Counted from the first letter of the stretch, positions 43,328-54,398 are shown. The stretch is 64,000 nucleotides of DNA from Sphingobium cloacae (GCF_002355855.1 NZ_AP017655.1:2669001-2733000), one strand, 5' to 3'. Notes: a model not told the origin generated them from the sequence alone. Numbers and translations are program-made.

Positions 43328-43366
43328 GGGCTGGCCTTGGACGCATAATCCGCTAAAGGCCAGCCC
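43328..43366 (+). promoter_or_regulatory. Perfect hairpin abutting the hisZ start codon
   Basis: GGGCTGGCCTT (43328-43338) and AAGGCCAGCCC (43356-43366) form a perfect 11-bp stem with a 17-nt loop. Its last base touches the ATG of hisZ at 43367, and no Shine-Dalgarno sequence is seen elsewhere before that start. It could mask or present the start codon, or be a weak terminator for serA. Confidence 0.5.
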
Positions 43367-44497
43367 ATGACCAGCTTCCCCCCCGGCCTCCTGCCCGAAG
43401 GACTGTCCGACCGCCTGCCCCCGCAGGCGGAAGCCTCCGCCCGCCTCGCGCGCCGCGTGCTCGATACGGTGGCGACGCACGGTTATGAGCGCGTCATGCC
43501 GCCCCTCGCCGAGTTCGAGGACACGCTGGTCAGCCGTCTCAAATCCATGCGCGCCGAGGATATGGTGCGCGCCATCGATCCCGTGTCGCAGCGCAGCCTC
43601 GCTCTCCGCCCGGACATGACCGCGCAGGTCGGCCGCATCGCCGCCACCCGCCTCGCCGGCGCGCCGCGTCCCCTGCGCCTGTCCTATTCCGGGCCGGTCC
43701 TGCGCCTGCGCGCCAATCAGCTCCGCCCGGAACGCGAACGCTTGCAGGTCGGCGCGGAACTGATCGGCAGCGATAGCGTCGCCGCCGCCGTCGAGATCGT
43801 GAACGTCGCCATCGAAGCCCTGCAAGCCGCAGGCGTCACGGGCCTCACCATCGACTTCACCCTGCCCGACCTGATCGACACGCTCGCCGCCGGACCGCTC
43901 CCTCTCGCGCCGGAGGAGATCGAGGCGGTCCGCGCCGAACTCGACGCCAAGGATGCGGGCGCGCTTGCCGCGATCGGCCCGGCCGCCGCCGCCTATCTCC
44001 CGCTGATCGAGGCGACCGGCCCCTTCCATGCGGCGATGGAGCGCCTCGAAGCGCTGAACGCCCAGCTTGGCGGCGCGATCGACAGCCGCATCGCGGGCCT
44101 GCGCGCCATCGCGAAGCCGATCGGCTGGGACATCACCCTGACGCTCGACCCCACCGAGCGCCATGGCTTCGAATATCAGAACTGGTTCGGTTTCTCGATC
44201 TTCGCGGACGGCTTCATCGGGGAGGTCGGGCGCGGCGGCAGCTACGCCATCGCCCGCGCCGATGGGAGCAACGAACCGGCCATGGGCTTCTCCCTCTACC
44301 CCGATCCGCTGATCGACGCGGGCTTCGGCGGGGAAGCGCCGCGCCGCCTGTTCCTGCCGTTGGACCATGACGCGGAGCGCGCCGCCGCCCTGCGCGCCGA
44401 AGGCTGGCACACCATCGCCGCCCTCACCGGCGACGAGGATGGGGAGCGCCTGCGCTGCTCCCACTGGCTCGATGGCACGGAGCCGCGCGCTTACTGA
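43367..44497 (+). CDS. hisZ: ATP phosphoribosyltransferase regulatory subunit (HisZ)
   Basis: HisRS-like protein without tRNA charging that activates the short form of HisG at the first step of histidine synthesis. The 376-residue protein begins LLPEGLSDRLPPQAEASARL and has the class II-like motif LALRPDMTAQVGRIA and GGSYAIAR. There is no anticodon domain, which separates it from HisS. No hisG is beside it in this window. It lies 51 bp after serA; purA follows 130 bp later. Confidence 0.93.
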   Translation: MTSFPPGLLPEGLSDRLPPQAEASARLARRVLDTVATHGYERVMPPLAEFEDTLVSRLKSMRAEDMVRAIDPVSQRSLALRPDMTAQVGRIAATRLAGAPRPLRLSYSGPVLRLRANQLRPERERLQVGAELIGSDSVAAAVEIVNVAIEALQAAGVTGLTIDFTLPDLIDTLAAGPLPLAPEEIEAVRAELDAKDAGALAAIGPAAAAYLPLIEATGPFHAAMERLEALNAQLGGAIDSRIAGLRAIAKPIGWDITLTLDPTERHGFEYQNWFGFSIFADGFIGEVGRGGSYAIARADGSNEPAMGFSLYPDPLIDAGFGGEAPRRLFLPLDHDAERAAALRAEGWHTIAALTGDEDGERLRCSHWLDGTEPRAY

Positions 44498-44627
44498 CTT
44501 GACTTCACCGGACGGTCGCGGCTAACCGCCGCTCCGCACAGGGCGCTGCGCCCATCCTATCCCACCGGCATGTCGAGTCCCGTCGAAGGGCATGCCCGGT
44601 CCGCGCGGCGGGCGGAGGACTATATCC

Positions 44628-45917
<1,290 letters not shown>

Positions 45918-45922
45918 TCGAC

Positions 45923-46105
45923 ATGGCCGGTGATCGCTTCGAGCGCCACAAGCAGCCCTGGACGGCGGACGAGCTGCAAAAGCTCCACACGCTCGCGAAG
46001 AAGGGGATGGCCTTGAAGGCGATCGCCAAGGCCCTCACCCGCAGCGAGGAATCGGTGAAGGCCCGCGCCAAGCAGGACGGGCTTTCCATCGCGAAGCTGC
46101 GCTGA
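45923..46105 (+). CDS. Small helical SANT/HTH-like protein
   Basis: A 60-residue protein starting MAGDRFERHKQPWTADELQK, 6 bp after the purA stop, so likely cotranscribed. The sequence PWTADELQKLHTLAKKGMALKAIAKALTRSEESVKARA has the W-helix-helix-turn-helix layout of small SANT/Myb-like or resolvase-type HTH domains. It is basic. A TTG start overlapping the purA stop is also in frame. Regulatory role is inferred only from shape. Confidence 0.6.
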   Translation: MAGDRFERHKQPWTADELQKLHTLAKKGMALKAIAKALTRSEESVKARAKQDGLSIAKLR

Positions 46106-46215
46106 TCCGGGAGGCTTTGGGGAAACTCCTACAAATCCTATCCTACGGCCGCGCCTTTCGCCAACCGCGTTCAGTTGACGACTTCCTTCATGGTTTCACC
46201 CGCCGCACGGACCCG

Positions 46216-46255
46216 TGGAGGAGGGAAGGCCGCTAACCCCGCCTTTCCTCCTCCA
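46216..46255 (-). terminator. Hairpin around the symporter stop codon
   Basis: TGGAGGAGGGAAGGC (46216-46230) and GCCTTTCCTCCTCCA (46241-46255) pair at 14 of 15 positions. The stop codon of the symporter gene (46233-46235) lies in the loop. No T run follows on either strand, so termination by this hairpin is uncertain. Confidence 0.4.
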
Positions 46256-47564
46256 CCATATCCTCGGCCAGTTCGAGGCCCGCGCGGCCATGGGATGGGG
46301 TGTGGGAGGGCGCCTTGTGGGGCGGCACATATTCGGGCTCCTCGACCTCCAGCATCCCTTCCCATTTGGTGACGACCGACGTGGCGATGGCGTTGCCCAG
46401 CACGTTGGTGGCGGTGCGGCCCATGTCCATGAAATGATCGACCGCCAGGATGAAGGCGATCCCCTCGACCGGCAGGTTGAACTGGCCCAGCGTCGCGGCG
46501 ATCACCACCAGCGAGGCGCGCGGCACGGCGGCGATGCCCTTGCTCGTCACCATCAGCACCAGCAATATGGTGATCTGCGTCATGATCGGCAGGTCGATAT
46601 TATAGGCCTGCGCGATGAAGATCGTCGCGAAGGACGCATACATCATCGACCCGTCGAGGTTGAAGCTGTAGCCCAGCGGCAGCACGAAGCTGTAGATGCG
46701 GCGCGGCACGCCGAAGCGGTCGAGCTGCTCCAGCATCTTCGGGTATGCCGCTTCGGACGAGGCGGTGGAAAAGGCGATCAGCACCGGCTCGCGCACATAG
46801 CGCAGCAGCGTCAGGATGCGCCGTCCCAGGAAGATCGCGCCCGCCCCGCACAGCAGCAGCCACAGGATGAACAGCGACAGGTAGAATTCGCCCACCAGTT
46901 CCCCGAAGGTCTTGAGCACGCCCAGCCCCTCGGTCGTGATCGCGGAGGCGAGCGCGCCGAACACCGCCAGCGGCGCGACCCGCATCACATAGCCCGTCAC
47001 CTGCAACATCAGTTCGACCAGCGCTTCGATCACGGTGACGATCGGCTTGCCCTTCTCCCCGATGGCGGTCAGCGCCACGCCCACGAACAGGGAGAAGACG
47101 ACGATCTGGAGGATCGAATTGTCCGCCATCGCCCCCACCATGGAGGTGGGAAAGACATGCAGCACGAAGTCGCGGAAATTGAGCGCCTCGGCATTGACGC
47201 CTGAATCCGCGCCTGACCGGACGAGGTTCAACCCTTCGCCCGGCGCGAAGAAATTGACGAGGACGAGGCCCAGCCCCAGCGAAATGAGGCTGGCGATGAT
47301 GAACCAGCCTAGCGCCCTGCCGCCGATCCGCCCCAGCGCCGCGCTGTCCCCCATATGGGCGATGCCCGCGACCAGCGTGGAAAAGACCAGCGGCGCGATG
47401 ATCATCTTGATGAGGTGGAGGAAGATGTCGGCCAGCAGATGGAAATAGCCCGCCACCTCCTTGGCCAGCGCCTTGTCGCCGCCCACCCACAAATTGGCGA
47501 GGAACCCCGTGACGACGCCCAGCACCATGCCGAGCAGAATGAAGGCCGTCAGTCGATTGCGCAT
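46233..47564 (-). CDS. Dicarboxylate/amino acid:cation symporter (DAACS family)
   Basis: Inner membrane transporter of the GltP/DctA family. From ATG 47564 (AAGGGA upstream) it has 443 residues and about eight membrane segments. The serine-rich re-entrant loop reads FSTASSEAAYP, and the next helix has SFNLDGSMMYASFATIFIAQ, the NxDG/xMT-type cation-site region, and VPRASLVVIAATL. The SSEAAYP motif is closer to aspartate/glutamate or dicarboxylate carriers than to serine carriers, but substrate cannot be fixed. The charged C-terminal tail (HKAPSHTPSHGR..) has no known role. Confidence 0.88.
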   Translation of the reverse strand: MRNRLTAFILLGMVLGVVTGFLANLWVGGDKALAKEVAGYFHLLADIFLHLIKMIIAPLVFSTLVAGIAHMGDSAALGRIGGRALGWFIIASLISLGLGLVLVNFFAPGEGLNLVRSGADSGVNAEALNFRDFVLHVFPTSMVGAMADNSILQIVVFSLFVGVALTAIGEKGKPIVTVIEALVELMLQVTGYVMRVAPLAVFGALASAITTEGLGVLKTFGELVGEFYLSLFILWLLLCGAGAIFLGRRILTLLRYVREPVLIAFSTASSEAAYPKMLEQLDRFGVPRRIYSFVLPLGYSFNLDGSMMYASFATIFIAQAYNIDLPIMTQITILLVLMVTSKGIAAVPRASLVVIAATLGQFNLPVEGIAFILAVDHFMDMGRTATNVLGNAIATSVVTKWEGMLEVEEPEYVPPHKAPSHTPSHGRAGLELAEDMVEEERRG

Positions 47565-47780
47565 GCATGTCCCTTGTCTGCGGGCGGACGGGCATGGTCC
47601 GCTGTCCTGCGAGGGAAAGACACCTAACAGCCGCAGCACAAGGCTGCAATTGCACGACGATTTCCCGTCCGCGACCGGGCGAGTGCCTTGACCGGCGAAG
47701 CGAAAGGGCCGATGCCCCAATCATCAAGGCGGATGGCCGTCCCGGCCTCGCCGTTCAAGACGTGTCGGAGTCTGAACCCC

Positions 47781-50435
47781 ATGCCCTTTTCGAAGATAGT
47801 GCCCCTGTTGCTGGCGGCCGCGCCGCTGGCCCTCGCCGCCCCCGCCTTCGCGCAGGCCAATCCCGCGCCCGCCGGCCCCGCCGCCAACGTGACGACGCAA
47901 TTGCCGCGCGGAGCCGCGCCCGGCCATTACGCGATCACCGTCACGCCGGACGCGAAAAACCTCACATTCACCGGCAAGGCGCGGATCGACGTCACCGTGT
48001 CGCAGGCCATGCCCGCGCTGGTGCTGAACGCGGCGGACCTGAATTTCGGCGCGGTCACGCTGACCCCGGCCAAAGGCAAGCCGGTGAAGGGAACCGCCAA
48101 GGTCGATGCCGCCGCCCAGACAGTGACGTTCGACTTCGGCAAACCTGTCGCGCCGGGCAGCTACATGCTCGACATCGCTTATGACGGCGTGATCGCCACG
48201 CAGGCGAACGGGCTTTTCGCGCTCGATTACACGGACAATGCCGGGCAGGCGAAGCGCGCGCTCTTCACCCAGTTCGAGGCGCCCGATGCCCGCCGCTTCG
48301 TGCCGAGCTGGGACGAGCCGAGCTACAAGGCGACCTTCGACCTGACGGCCATCATCCCCACGGGCGAGATGGCGGTCGGCAACATGCCGGTGAAGGACAG
48401 CAAGGATCTGGGCAACGGCAAGACTCAGGTGACCTTCGGCACCACGCCGAAAATGTCCTCCTATCTGCTGTTCTTCGGCCTGGGCGAACTGGACCGCGCC
48501 ACCAAGATGGCCGGAGCCACCGAGGTCGGCGTCATCACCGGCAAGGGCAATACGGGGAAAGCACAACTGGCGCTGGATGCCTCCGCCGCGATCCTGCCCT
48601 GGTACAACGATTATTTCGGCGTCCCCTATCCGCTGCCCAAGCTCGACAATGTGGCCGGGCCGGGCCAGAGCCAGTTCTTCTCCGCCATGGAGAATTGGGG
48701 CGCGATCTTCACTTTCGAGCGCGCCCTGCTGGTCGATCCGCGTTTCACCACCGAAGCGCAGAAGCGCCGCATCTACGAAACCGTGGCGCATGAAATGGCG
48801 CATCAATGGTTCGGCGATCTGGTGACGATGGCCTGGTGGGACGACCTCTGGCTGAACGAGGGTTTCGCAAGCTGGATGGCGACCAAGGTCACGGACAAGC
48901 TGCAACCCGAATGGGAGATGCTGCTCAATCGCGTCGATGGACGGGAGCGGGCCATGGGCCTCGACGCGCTGGCGACCACGCATCCGGTGGTGCAGAAGAT
49001 CGCGACGGTCGAACAGGTCAACCAAGCCTTCGACGCCATCACCTATGAAAAGGGCGAGGCGGTCATCACCATGCTGGAAGGCTATGCCGGCGAGGATGTG
49101 TGGCGCGAGGGCATCCGCGCCTATATGAAGGCCCATGCCTATGGCAACACCGTGACCGACGATCTGTGGAAGGCGGTCGAAGGCGCGGGGGCCAGGGGCC
49201 TCGTCTCCATCGCGCATGATTTCACCAGCCAGCCGGGCATCCCCCTCGTCACCGTGGAACGCGCCCAATGCAAGGGCGGCAACACGGTCCTGTCGCTGGC
49301 CCAGAGCGAGTTCAGCCGCGACCGGAAGGACAAGACGCCGCTCCGCTGGAACGTGCCCGTCATGGCGCAGACGCTGGGCGGCGCGGCGCGGCGCATGATC
49401 CTGAGCGGCAAGGGAGAGATCACCCTGCCGGGCTGCGGCGCCTACGTCGTCAATGCGGGGCAGTCGGGCTATTATCGCGCGCTCACCCCGGCCGCCAATG
49501 TGAAGGCGCTGGCGAAGGATTTCACGAAGCTCGCCAGCATCGATCAGGTCGGCCTGCTGGCGGACAACTGGCAGCTTGGCCTGGGCGGCTATCAGCCCAT
49601 CGGGCTGGCGCTGGACCTGGTGGACGCCGTGCCCGCCACCGCCAGCCCCGCCGTGCTGGCGCAGGTGCCCGACTATCTGGAGGGCGCGCATGACATGCTG
49701 GAGGGCGACGCTGCCGGGCAGGCGAAGGTCGCCTCTTATGCCTCGACGAAGCTGACGCCGGTCCTCGCTTCCATCGGCTATGATCCGAAACCGGGCGAGG
49801 GGCCGCAGGTGCCGGTGCTGCGCTCCAGCCTCGTCTCGACGCTGGGCGCGCTGGGCGACAAGGCGGTGGTGGCGGAGGCCAATCGCCGCTTCGCCGCGCT
49901 GGAGACGAACCCGGCCGCGCTGGACGGGCCGCTCCGCAATGTCTGGCTGGGCATCATCGCCAAGAATGCCGATCAGGCGCGGTGGGACCGGCTGCGCGCC
50001 ATGGCCAACGGTGCGAAGACCGATCTCGACAAGAGCCAGTTGTTCGCGCTGCTCGGCGGCGCGAAGGACGAGAAGCTGGCGGGGCAGGCGCTTGGCCTTG
50101 CCCTCACCGACGAACCGGGCAAGACCACCAGCGCCGCGATCATCGCGCAGGTGGGTGCCGAGCATCCGATGCTGGCGGTCGACTATGTGCTGGCCCATCG
50201 CCAGCAATATGAGGCGCTGATCGACGTGTCCGCCCGTTCGCAGGCGCTGGCGCGGCTGGGCGGCGGATCGGCGGACCCGGCGATGGCCGCAAAGCTGGAC
50301 GATTATGCGAGCCGCTATCTGACGCCGGAATCGCGCAAGGTGGTGGACCGCGCCATCGCGGGCATCAAGACGCGGATCGAAACCCGCGCAAGGCTTAAGC
50401 CCGACCTGCAAGGCTGGTTCGCGGGGAAGAAATAA
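47781..50435 (+). CDS. M1 family metallopeptidase (aminopeptidase N-like), exported
   Basis: An 884-residue zinc aminopeptidase with a signal peptide (FSKIVPLLLAAAPLALAAPAFA) from ATG 47781. The exopeptidase motif is SAMENWGAIF (about 306-315, GAMEN variant) and the zinc site is HEMAHQWFGDL (about 336-346) with the third ligand in WLNEGFASW. A C-terminal ERAP1-like helical domain (about 520-880) completes the fold. The signal peptide points to a periplasmic role in peptide degradation. It is divergent from the symporter gene. Confidence 0.92.
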   Translation: MPFSKIVPLLLAAAPLALAAPAFAQANPAPAGPAANVTTQLPRGAAPGHYAITVTPDAKNLTFTGKARIDVTVSQAMPALVLNAADLNFGAVTLTPAKGKPVKGTAKVDAAAQTVTFDFGKPVAPGSYMLDIAYDGVIATQANGLFALDYTDNAGQAKRALFTQFEAPDARRFVPSWDEPSYKATFDLTAIIPTGEMAVGNMPVKDSKDLGNGKTQVTFGTTPKMSSYLLFFGLGELDRATKMAGATEVGVITGKGNTGKAQLALDASAAILPWYNDYFGVPYPLPKLDNVAGPGQSQFFSAMENWGAIFTFERALLVDPRFTTEAQKRRIYETVAHEMAHQWFGDLVTMAWWDDLWLNEGFASWMATKVTDKLQPEWEMLLNRVDGRERAMGLDALATTHPVVQKIATVEQVNQAFDAITYEKGEAVITMLEGYAGEDVWREGIRAYMKAHAYGNTVTDDLWKAVEGAGARGLVSIAHDFTSQPGIPLVTVERAQCKGGNTVLSLAQSEFSRDRKDKTPLRWNVPVMAQTLGGAARRMILSGKGEITLPGCGAYVVNAGQSGYYRALTPAANVKALAKDFTKLASIDQVGLLADNWQLGLGGYQPIGLALDLVDAVPATASPAVLAQVPDYLEGAHDMLEGDAAGQAKVASYASTKLTPVLASIGYDPKPGEGPQVPVLRSSLVSTLGALGDKAVVAEANRRFAALETNPAALDGPLRNVWLGIIAKNADQARWDRLRAMANGAKTDLDKSQLFALLGGAKDEKLAGQALGLALTDEPGKTTSAAIIAQVGAEHPMLAVDYVLAHRQQYEALIDVSARSQALARLGGGSADPAMAAKLDDYASRYLTPESRKVVDRAIAGIKTRIETRARLKPDLQGWFAGKK

Positions 50436-50556
50436 GGCTTGGCGACCGTAGCTGGGCGAGGGGGCGTTGCGCGTCCCCCTCACCCCACTCCGCCTGACCT
50501 CCCTTTGTGAGGCAAGGCTTCATATCCTCCTCCCCAGCCGGAAGAAGGGGACCGCC

Positions 50557-51627
50557 CTACTCCGCCAGCCCCAGCGCCCTGGCGATGTCATCCCATGCCA
50601 CCAGCTTGAAATTCTGGGCGGCCGCCGCGTTATGGCCGTCCTGCGCGATGAAGAGGCCCCCCGGATAATCGGGACCGAAATCGCCCAGCATCAGGTCGAT
50701 GCCGTCGGTTTCCTCCGCCCCGCCGATGGCGCCGTCGACGATGCGGAAGCGCCCGGCATAGCTGTCGTCCCCGATCCGGTAAGCGACATAGGCATTGTCG
50801 CCCTGACTGGAGACGATGACATAGCCGTCCTTCTCCCCGATGGGTGCGATGGCGACGCCTTCCGCGTCGGCGACCAGATTCTTCCCGTCCGCATCGGCGA
50901 TCTTCACCGGCTCGGTCGATCCGCCCGCGCGCGCGTCGAAGCGCCAGAGGCCGACATCCTCCTCCGCGACATAGAGGGTGCCCGTGCGGTCATCGACCGC
51001 GCAGCCTTCCGACTGGGTGCCCAGCTTCAGGCTGCGCACGATCCTGCCGGCGGGCGTCGCGGCGGAGGTGTCGAGCGCGACCTGATGGATCGTCCCGTCC
51101 TTGAGCACGATGAAGGCGTGGATCGCGTCCTCTTGGCGCGACAGGCAAAGGCCATAGGCTTCGCCCTCGCCCGCGTCGATCTTGCCCAGCGCGGTCAGCT
51201 TTGCGTTGGCGGGATCGAGCCGGAACAGGGCGAGCTTCGCATGGGCGCGGTCGTTGCGATCGCTCGCGACGACAAGGATGCCTTCGTTGCCGCCGATCGC
51301 CACATGATCGCGCAGGTCGACATTGTTCACTTGCCCCGCGTCGAGGAAATCGCGGGTCTTGCCGTCCAGGCCATAGACATAGAGCCCGGCCTTCTTGTCG
51401 GTGCCCACGATCAGGCTTTGCGCCGGGTCGGCGGCGTTGCGCCAGATCGCCGGATCGTCCGCCGCGTCGGCATTGGCGGTGCCGACAGGCGTGGTTTCCC
51501 CCCGCGCCGTCACGGAAACGGCGGGGGTGGCGTTGGCGATGCGAACCGCGACGGGCACTTCCTTTTCGCCGCCCGCGCAGGCGGCGAGGGCGAGGAAGGG
51601 CAGGGTGGAGAGGAGGATCTTCTTCAT
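50557..51627 (-). CDS. 3-phytase, beta-propeller type
   Basis: A 356-residue beta-propeller phytase, a calcium-dependent enzyme that removes phosphate from phytate. It has a lipobox (LALAAC, about residue 17). The family motifs DDPAIWRNAADP, GTDKKAGLYVYGLDGK, NNVDLRD, EAYGLCL and QSEGCAVDDRTGTLYVAEED match well. The start codon overlaps the stop codon of the TonB receptor upstream (TGATG at 51625-51629), so it is translated after it. The pairing suggests uptake and use of phytate or its breakdown products. Confidence 0.93.
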   Translation of the reverse strand: MKKILLSTLPFLALAACAGGEKEVPVAVRIANATPAVSVTARGETTPVGTANADAADDPAIWRNAADPAQSLIVGTDKKAGLYVYGLDGKTRDFLDAGQVNNVDLRDHVAIGGNEGILVVASDRNDRAHAKLALFRLDPANAKLTALGKIDAGEGEAYGLCLSRQEDAIHAFIVLKDGTIHQVALDTSAATPAGRIVRSLKLGTQSEGCAVDDRTGTLYVAEEDVGLWRFDARAGGSTEPVKIADADGKNLVADAEGVAIAPIGEKDGYVIVSSQGDNAYVAYRIGDDSYAGRFRIVDGAIGGAEETDGIDLMLGDFGPDYPGGLFIAQDGHNAAAAQNFKLVAWDDIARALGLAE

Positions 51628-54398
51628 CAGAAGTTCGCCGACACGCCGAATTTGATGGTCCAGCTATAATCTTCATATTGCAGCAAGCGGCGTCCTCCTC
51701 CGAAATTCTGATAGGCGAAATAGGGCGCGTTGGTGACGTTCACCCAATCGGCGAAGATGCGCACGCCCGGCATGATCCGATATTTGGCGCTGAGGTCGAA
51801 CTGGAAATGATCGTCGACATAGCGGTCCTCTTCCGGCGCATCGCCCACCTTATCCAGATATTTGTCGCGATAGGTGCCCGCCGCGCGCAGCGAGAGCGGA
51901 CCCTTTTCATAACCCAGCACGACGTTCAGCGTGTTCTTCGATGAGGAGGTGAGCGGAATGCTGCGCGGATCGGCGATGTCGCCGTCGGTCAGCACCGTGC
52001 CCTTGGCGTCGGTATAGGTATAGTTGACCTGCGCCAGCAGGCCGTCGAGCGGCGCGGGCAGGAAGTCGAAGACCTGGCTGTAGCTGAGTTCGATCCCCTT
52101 GATCTTGCCGGTCGCGCCGTTGACGGGGATCTTCGCCTCATCCAGCAGCTGGCTGCCATATTGATAGTCCTCGATCACCTGGACGTAGGTGAAATTCTTC
52201 ACTTCCTTCCAGAAGAAGCCCGCCGACACCGCCGCATTGCGCCCGAAATAATATTCCGCCGACAGGTCGACATTCCATGCCCGATAGGGTTTGAGGTCCG
52301 GATTGCCGAATTCGCCTTCATTGTCCTCGATCACGACTTTGGGAGCCAATTGCGACAGCTTGGGCCGCACGAGGCTCTTATAGCCGCCCGCGCGCAGGAC
52401 CAGATTGGACACCGGCTCGTACCGGACCGTCAGGCTGGGCAGCCAGTCGGTATAGCTGCGCTTGAAGTTGAGCACTGTCAGCGTTTCCGCGTCGAGGTCG
52501 AGCAGATTGCCGGTGATGTCGTTCTTCGTATGCTCCATGCGGACGCCGCCGATCACGCGCAGGGCGCTACTGTCCCAGCGACCGAGCAGATAGGCGGCCT
52601 GGATATCCTCGTCGACGCTATAGTCGGATTCGTTCGAATCCTGCCATGTGTCACCATCGGCCAGTTCGAAGCCCGCCAGATTGTCCCGGAAGAACCGGCG
52701 GAACGATTTCTTCGCCGGCACGGGATCGATGGAGGCGAGGTCATAATCCTGCCTGCCCAGCACGTCGGCCAGCGTCAGGTCGCCGTCGAAGCCCTTATAG
52801 ACGTCGATACTGGCGTTATAGGATTTGGTGCGCCAGCGCGCCTTGCCGCCCGCCTGCACGGTGAATTCGCCGCCATCCATCGCGAACTTGCGCGACATGT
52901 CGGCCTTGACCGCCCACTCCTCGTCCTGCGCGTCGCTGAGCGTCGTGCGTTCCACCTTGTCGAACGCATATTCGGCCGGGTCCAGGAAGGCGGCCTCGCC
53001 CGCGGTGATCGCATAGGCCGTCTTCTTGCGGTTGCCATAGTCGAAGGTCACGCCGAAATCGTCGCCGTCATCGAACTTGCGCTCAAAGGCCACGGGGTCG
53101 ATGGAGCCGTTCTCGCGCTCCGACGATTTCGACCAGCTCCCCATATAGGTGAAGGTCCACGGCCCCGTATTGGTTTCGCCGCCCAGGCTGATAGAGCGGA
53201 TGCGCTGGCGTTCGAAACGGTCCTTGAGGTCGCGGGTGACGGTGATCTCGCCATCCTCGGAGTTGAATCCGGCGGTGGTGGCGCTGCCGACGGAGGGTGC
53301 TTCGTCCATCTCGAAGGTCAGGCGGCGGCGATATTCCTGATCGTCGAACTGGCTGTAGAGGCCGCGCACATAGAGCTTGGTCGAGGGGCTGGGCTGCCAG
53401 TCCAGCGCCAGCGACGCGCCGATGCGCTCGCGGGTCACGTCATAGTCGCGATATTCCATGGTGTCGGCGTAGACGATGCCGTCTTCCTCGTCCCAGCCGT
53501 CCATTTCATCATTATTGGTCGCGAAGCGGCGCTTGTAATAGCTCGCGCCGCCGGAAATGCCGAAATTGTCGGTCAGCTTCTGCGAAAAGTCGAACGATCC
53601 CTTGGGCGTCACGCTGTCGGTGAGGTCGTTATAGCTGCCCTCCGCCTTGACCGAGAACAGGTTCTTCCTGCGGTCGAAGGCGCTGGTGGTGTTGATCTCG
53701 ATGGACGCGCCGATGGTGTCGCCGTCCATGTCGGGGGTCAGCGATTTCTTGACTTCGATGGACTCGATCAGTTCCGAAGGGATCACGTCCAGCGCGACCG
53801 AACGCACGTCGCTTTCCGGCGCGGGCAGGCGGACGCCGTTGACCGACGCGGCGTTGAGTTCGGGATCGAGGCCGCGCACCGAAACGAAGCGGCCTTCGCC
53901 CTGATCGTTCAGGATGTTGACGCCCGGCAGGCGGCGCAACGATTCGGCGACATTCTGGTCGGGGAACTGGCCCACCGCGTCGCGGGTCAGGACGCTTTCC
54001 ACGCCGTCCGCGGCGCGCTGGCGGGAGAGGGCGGAAGCCTGGTTGGCGACCTGCCCGACGACGATGATCGACGAATCGATGTCCGAACCGATGCGGATTT
54101 CCGCGTCCACGTCGCCGCTGGCAGGAACGATGACGGTGGTGCGGACCGGATCGGCGCCGACATAGCGGGCTTCGATGGTGTAGGTGCCGGGCGCGACATC
54201 GGGAAAGCGATAGGAGCCGTCGCGGCCTGCTTCGGCGATGCGGTTCAGTTCCACGATGCGAAGCTGGGTGGATTGCAGGGAGCGTGTGCCGGTGCCGTCC
54301 GAAACGGTGCCGGTGATGGTGCCCGCCAGAGCGGCGGCGGGCATGGCGAGGCCAAGGACGATGGCGGCGCGGCTCGCGCTGCGAAGCAGATAGATCAT
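51627..54398 (-). CDS. TonB-dependent receptor with N-terminal carboxypeptidase-like domain
   Basis: A 923-residue outer membrane receptor. Signal peptide (LGLAMPAAALAGT), then a carboxypeptidase D regulatory-like beta domain (about 25-105, GTITGTVSDGTGTRSLQ), a plug (about 130-245, VLTRDAVGQFPDQNVAESLRR, NVLNDQGEGRFVS-like text) and a 22-stranded barrel ending SWTIKFGVSANF with terminal Phe. The barrel segments GGYKSLVRP, VDLSAEYYFG and FADWVNVTN are typical. The sequence resembles TonB receptors linked to polysaccharide or phosphate compounds rather than siderophores. Operon with the phytase gene, with overlapping stop and start codons. Confidence 0.93.
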   Translation of the reverse strand: MIYLLRSASRAAIVLGLAMPAAALAGTITGTVSDGTGTRSLQSTQLRIVELNRIAEAGRDGSYRFPDVAPGTYTIEARYVGADPVRTTVIVPASGDVDAEIRIGSDIDSSIIVVGQVANQASALSRQRAADGVESVLTRDAVGQFPDQNVAESLRRLPGVNILNDQGEGRFVSVRGLDPELNAASVNGVRLPAPESDVRSVALDVIPSELIESIEVKKSLTPDMDGDTIGASIEINTTSAFDRRKNLFSVKAEGSYNDLTDSVTPKGSFDFSQKLTDNFGISGGASYYKRRFATNNDEMDGWDEEDGIVYADTMEYRDYDVTRERIGASLALDWQPSPSTKLYVRGLYSQFDDQEYRRRLTFEMDEAPSVGSATTAGFNSEDGEITVTRDLKDRFERQRIRSISLGGETNTGPWTFTYMGSWSKSSERENGSIDPVAFERKFDDGDDFGVTFDYGNRKKTAYAITAGEAAFLDPAEYAFDKVERTTLSDAQDEEWAVKADMSRKFAMDGGEFTVQAGGKARWRTKSYNASIDVYKGFDGDLTLADVLGRQDYDLASIDPVPAKKSFRRFFRDNLAGFELADGDTWQDSNESDYSVDEDIQAAYLLGRWDSSALRVIGGVRMEHTKNDITGNLLDLDAETLTVLNFKRSYTDWLPSLTVRYEPVSNLVLRAGGYKSLVRPKLSQLAPKVVIEDNEGEFGNPDLKPYRAWNVDLSAEYYFGRNAAVSAGFFWKEVKNFTYVQVIEDYQYGSQLLDEAKIPVNGATGKIKGIELSYSQVFDFLPAPLDGLLAQVNYTYTDAKGTVLTDGDIADPRSIPLTSSSKNTLNVVLGYEKGPLSLRAAGTYRDKYLDKVGDAPEEDRYVDDHFQFDLSAKYRIMPGVRIFADWVNVTNAPYFAYQNFGGGRRLLQYEDYSWTIKFGVSANF

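Noticed and set aside
39860..44464. A very long open frame on the minus strand opposite serC, serA and hisZ
   Set aside because: It is a shadow of three well-supported genes on the other strand; its protein has low-complexity Arg/Gly/Ala sequence and no family pattern. Long antisense frames are common at this GC content.
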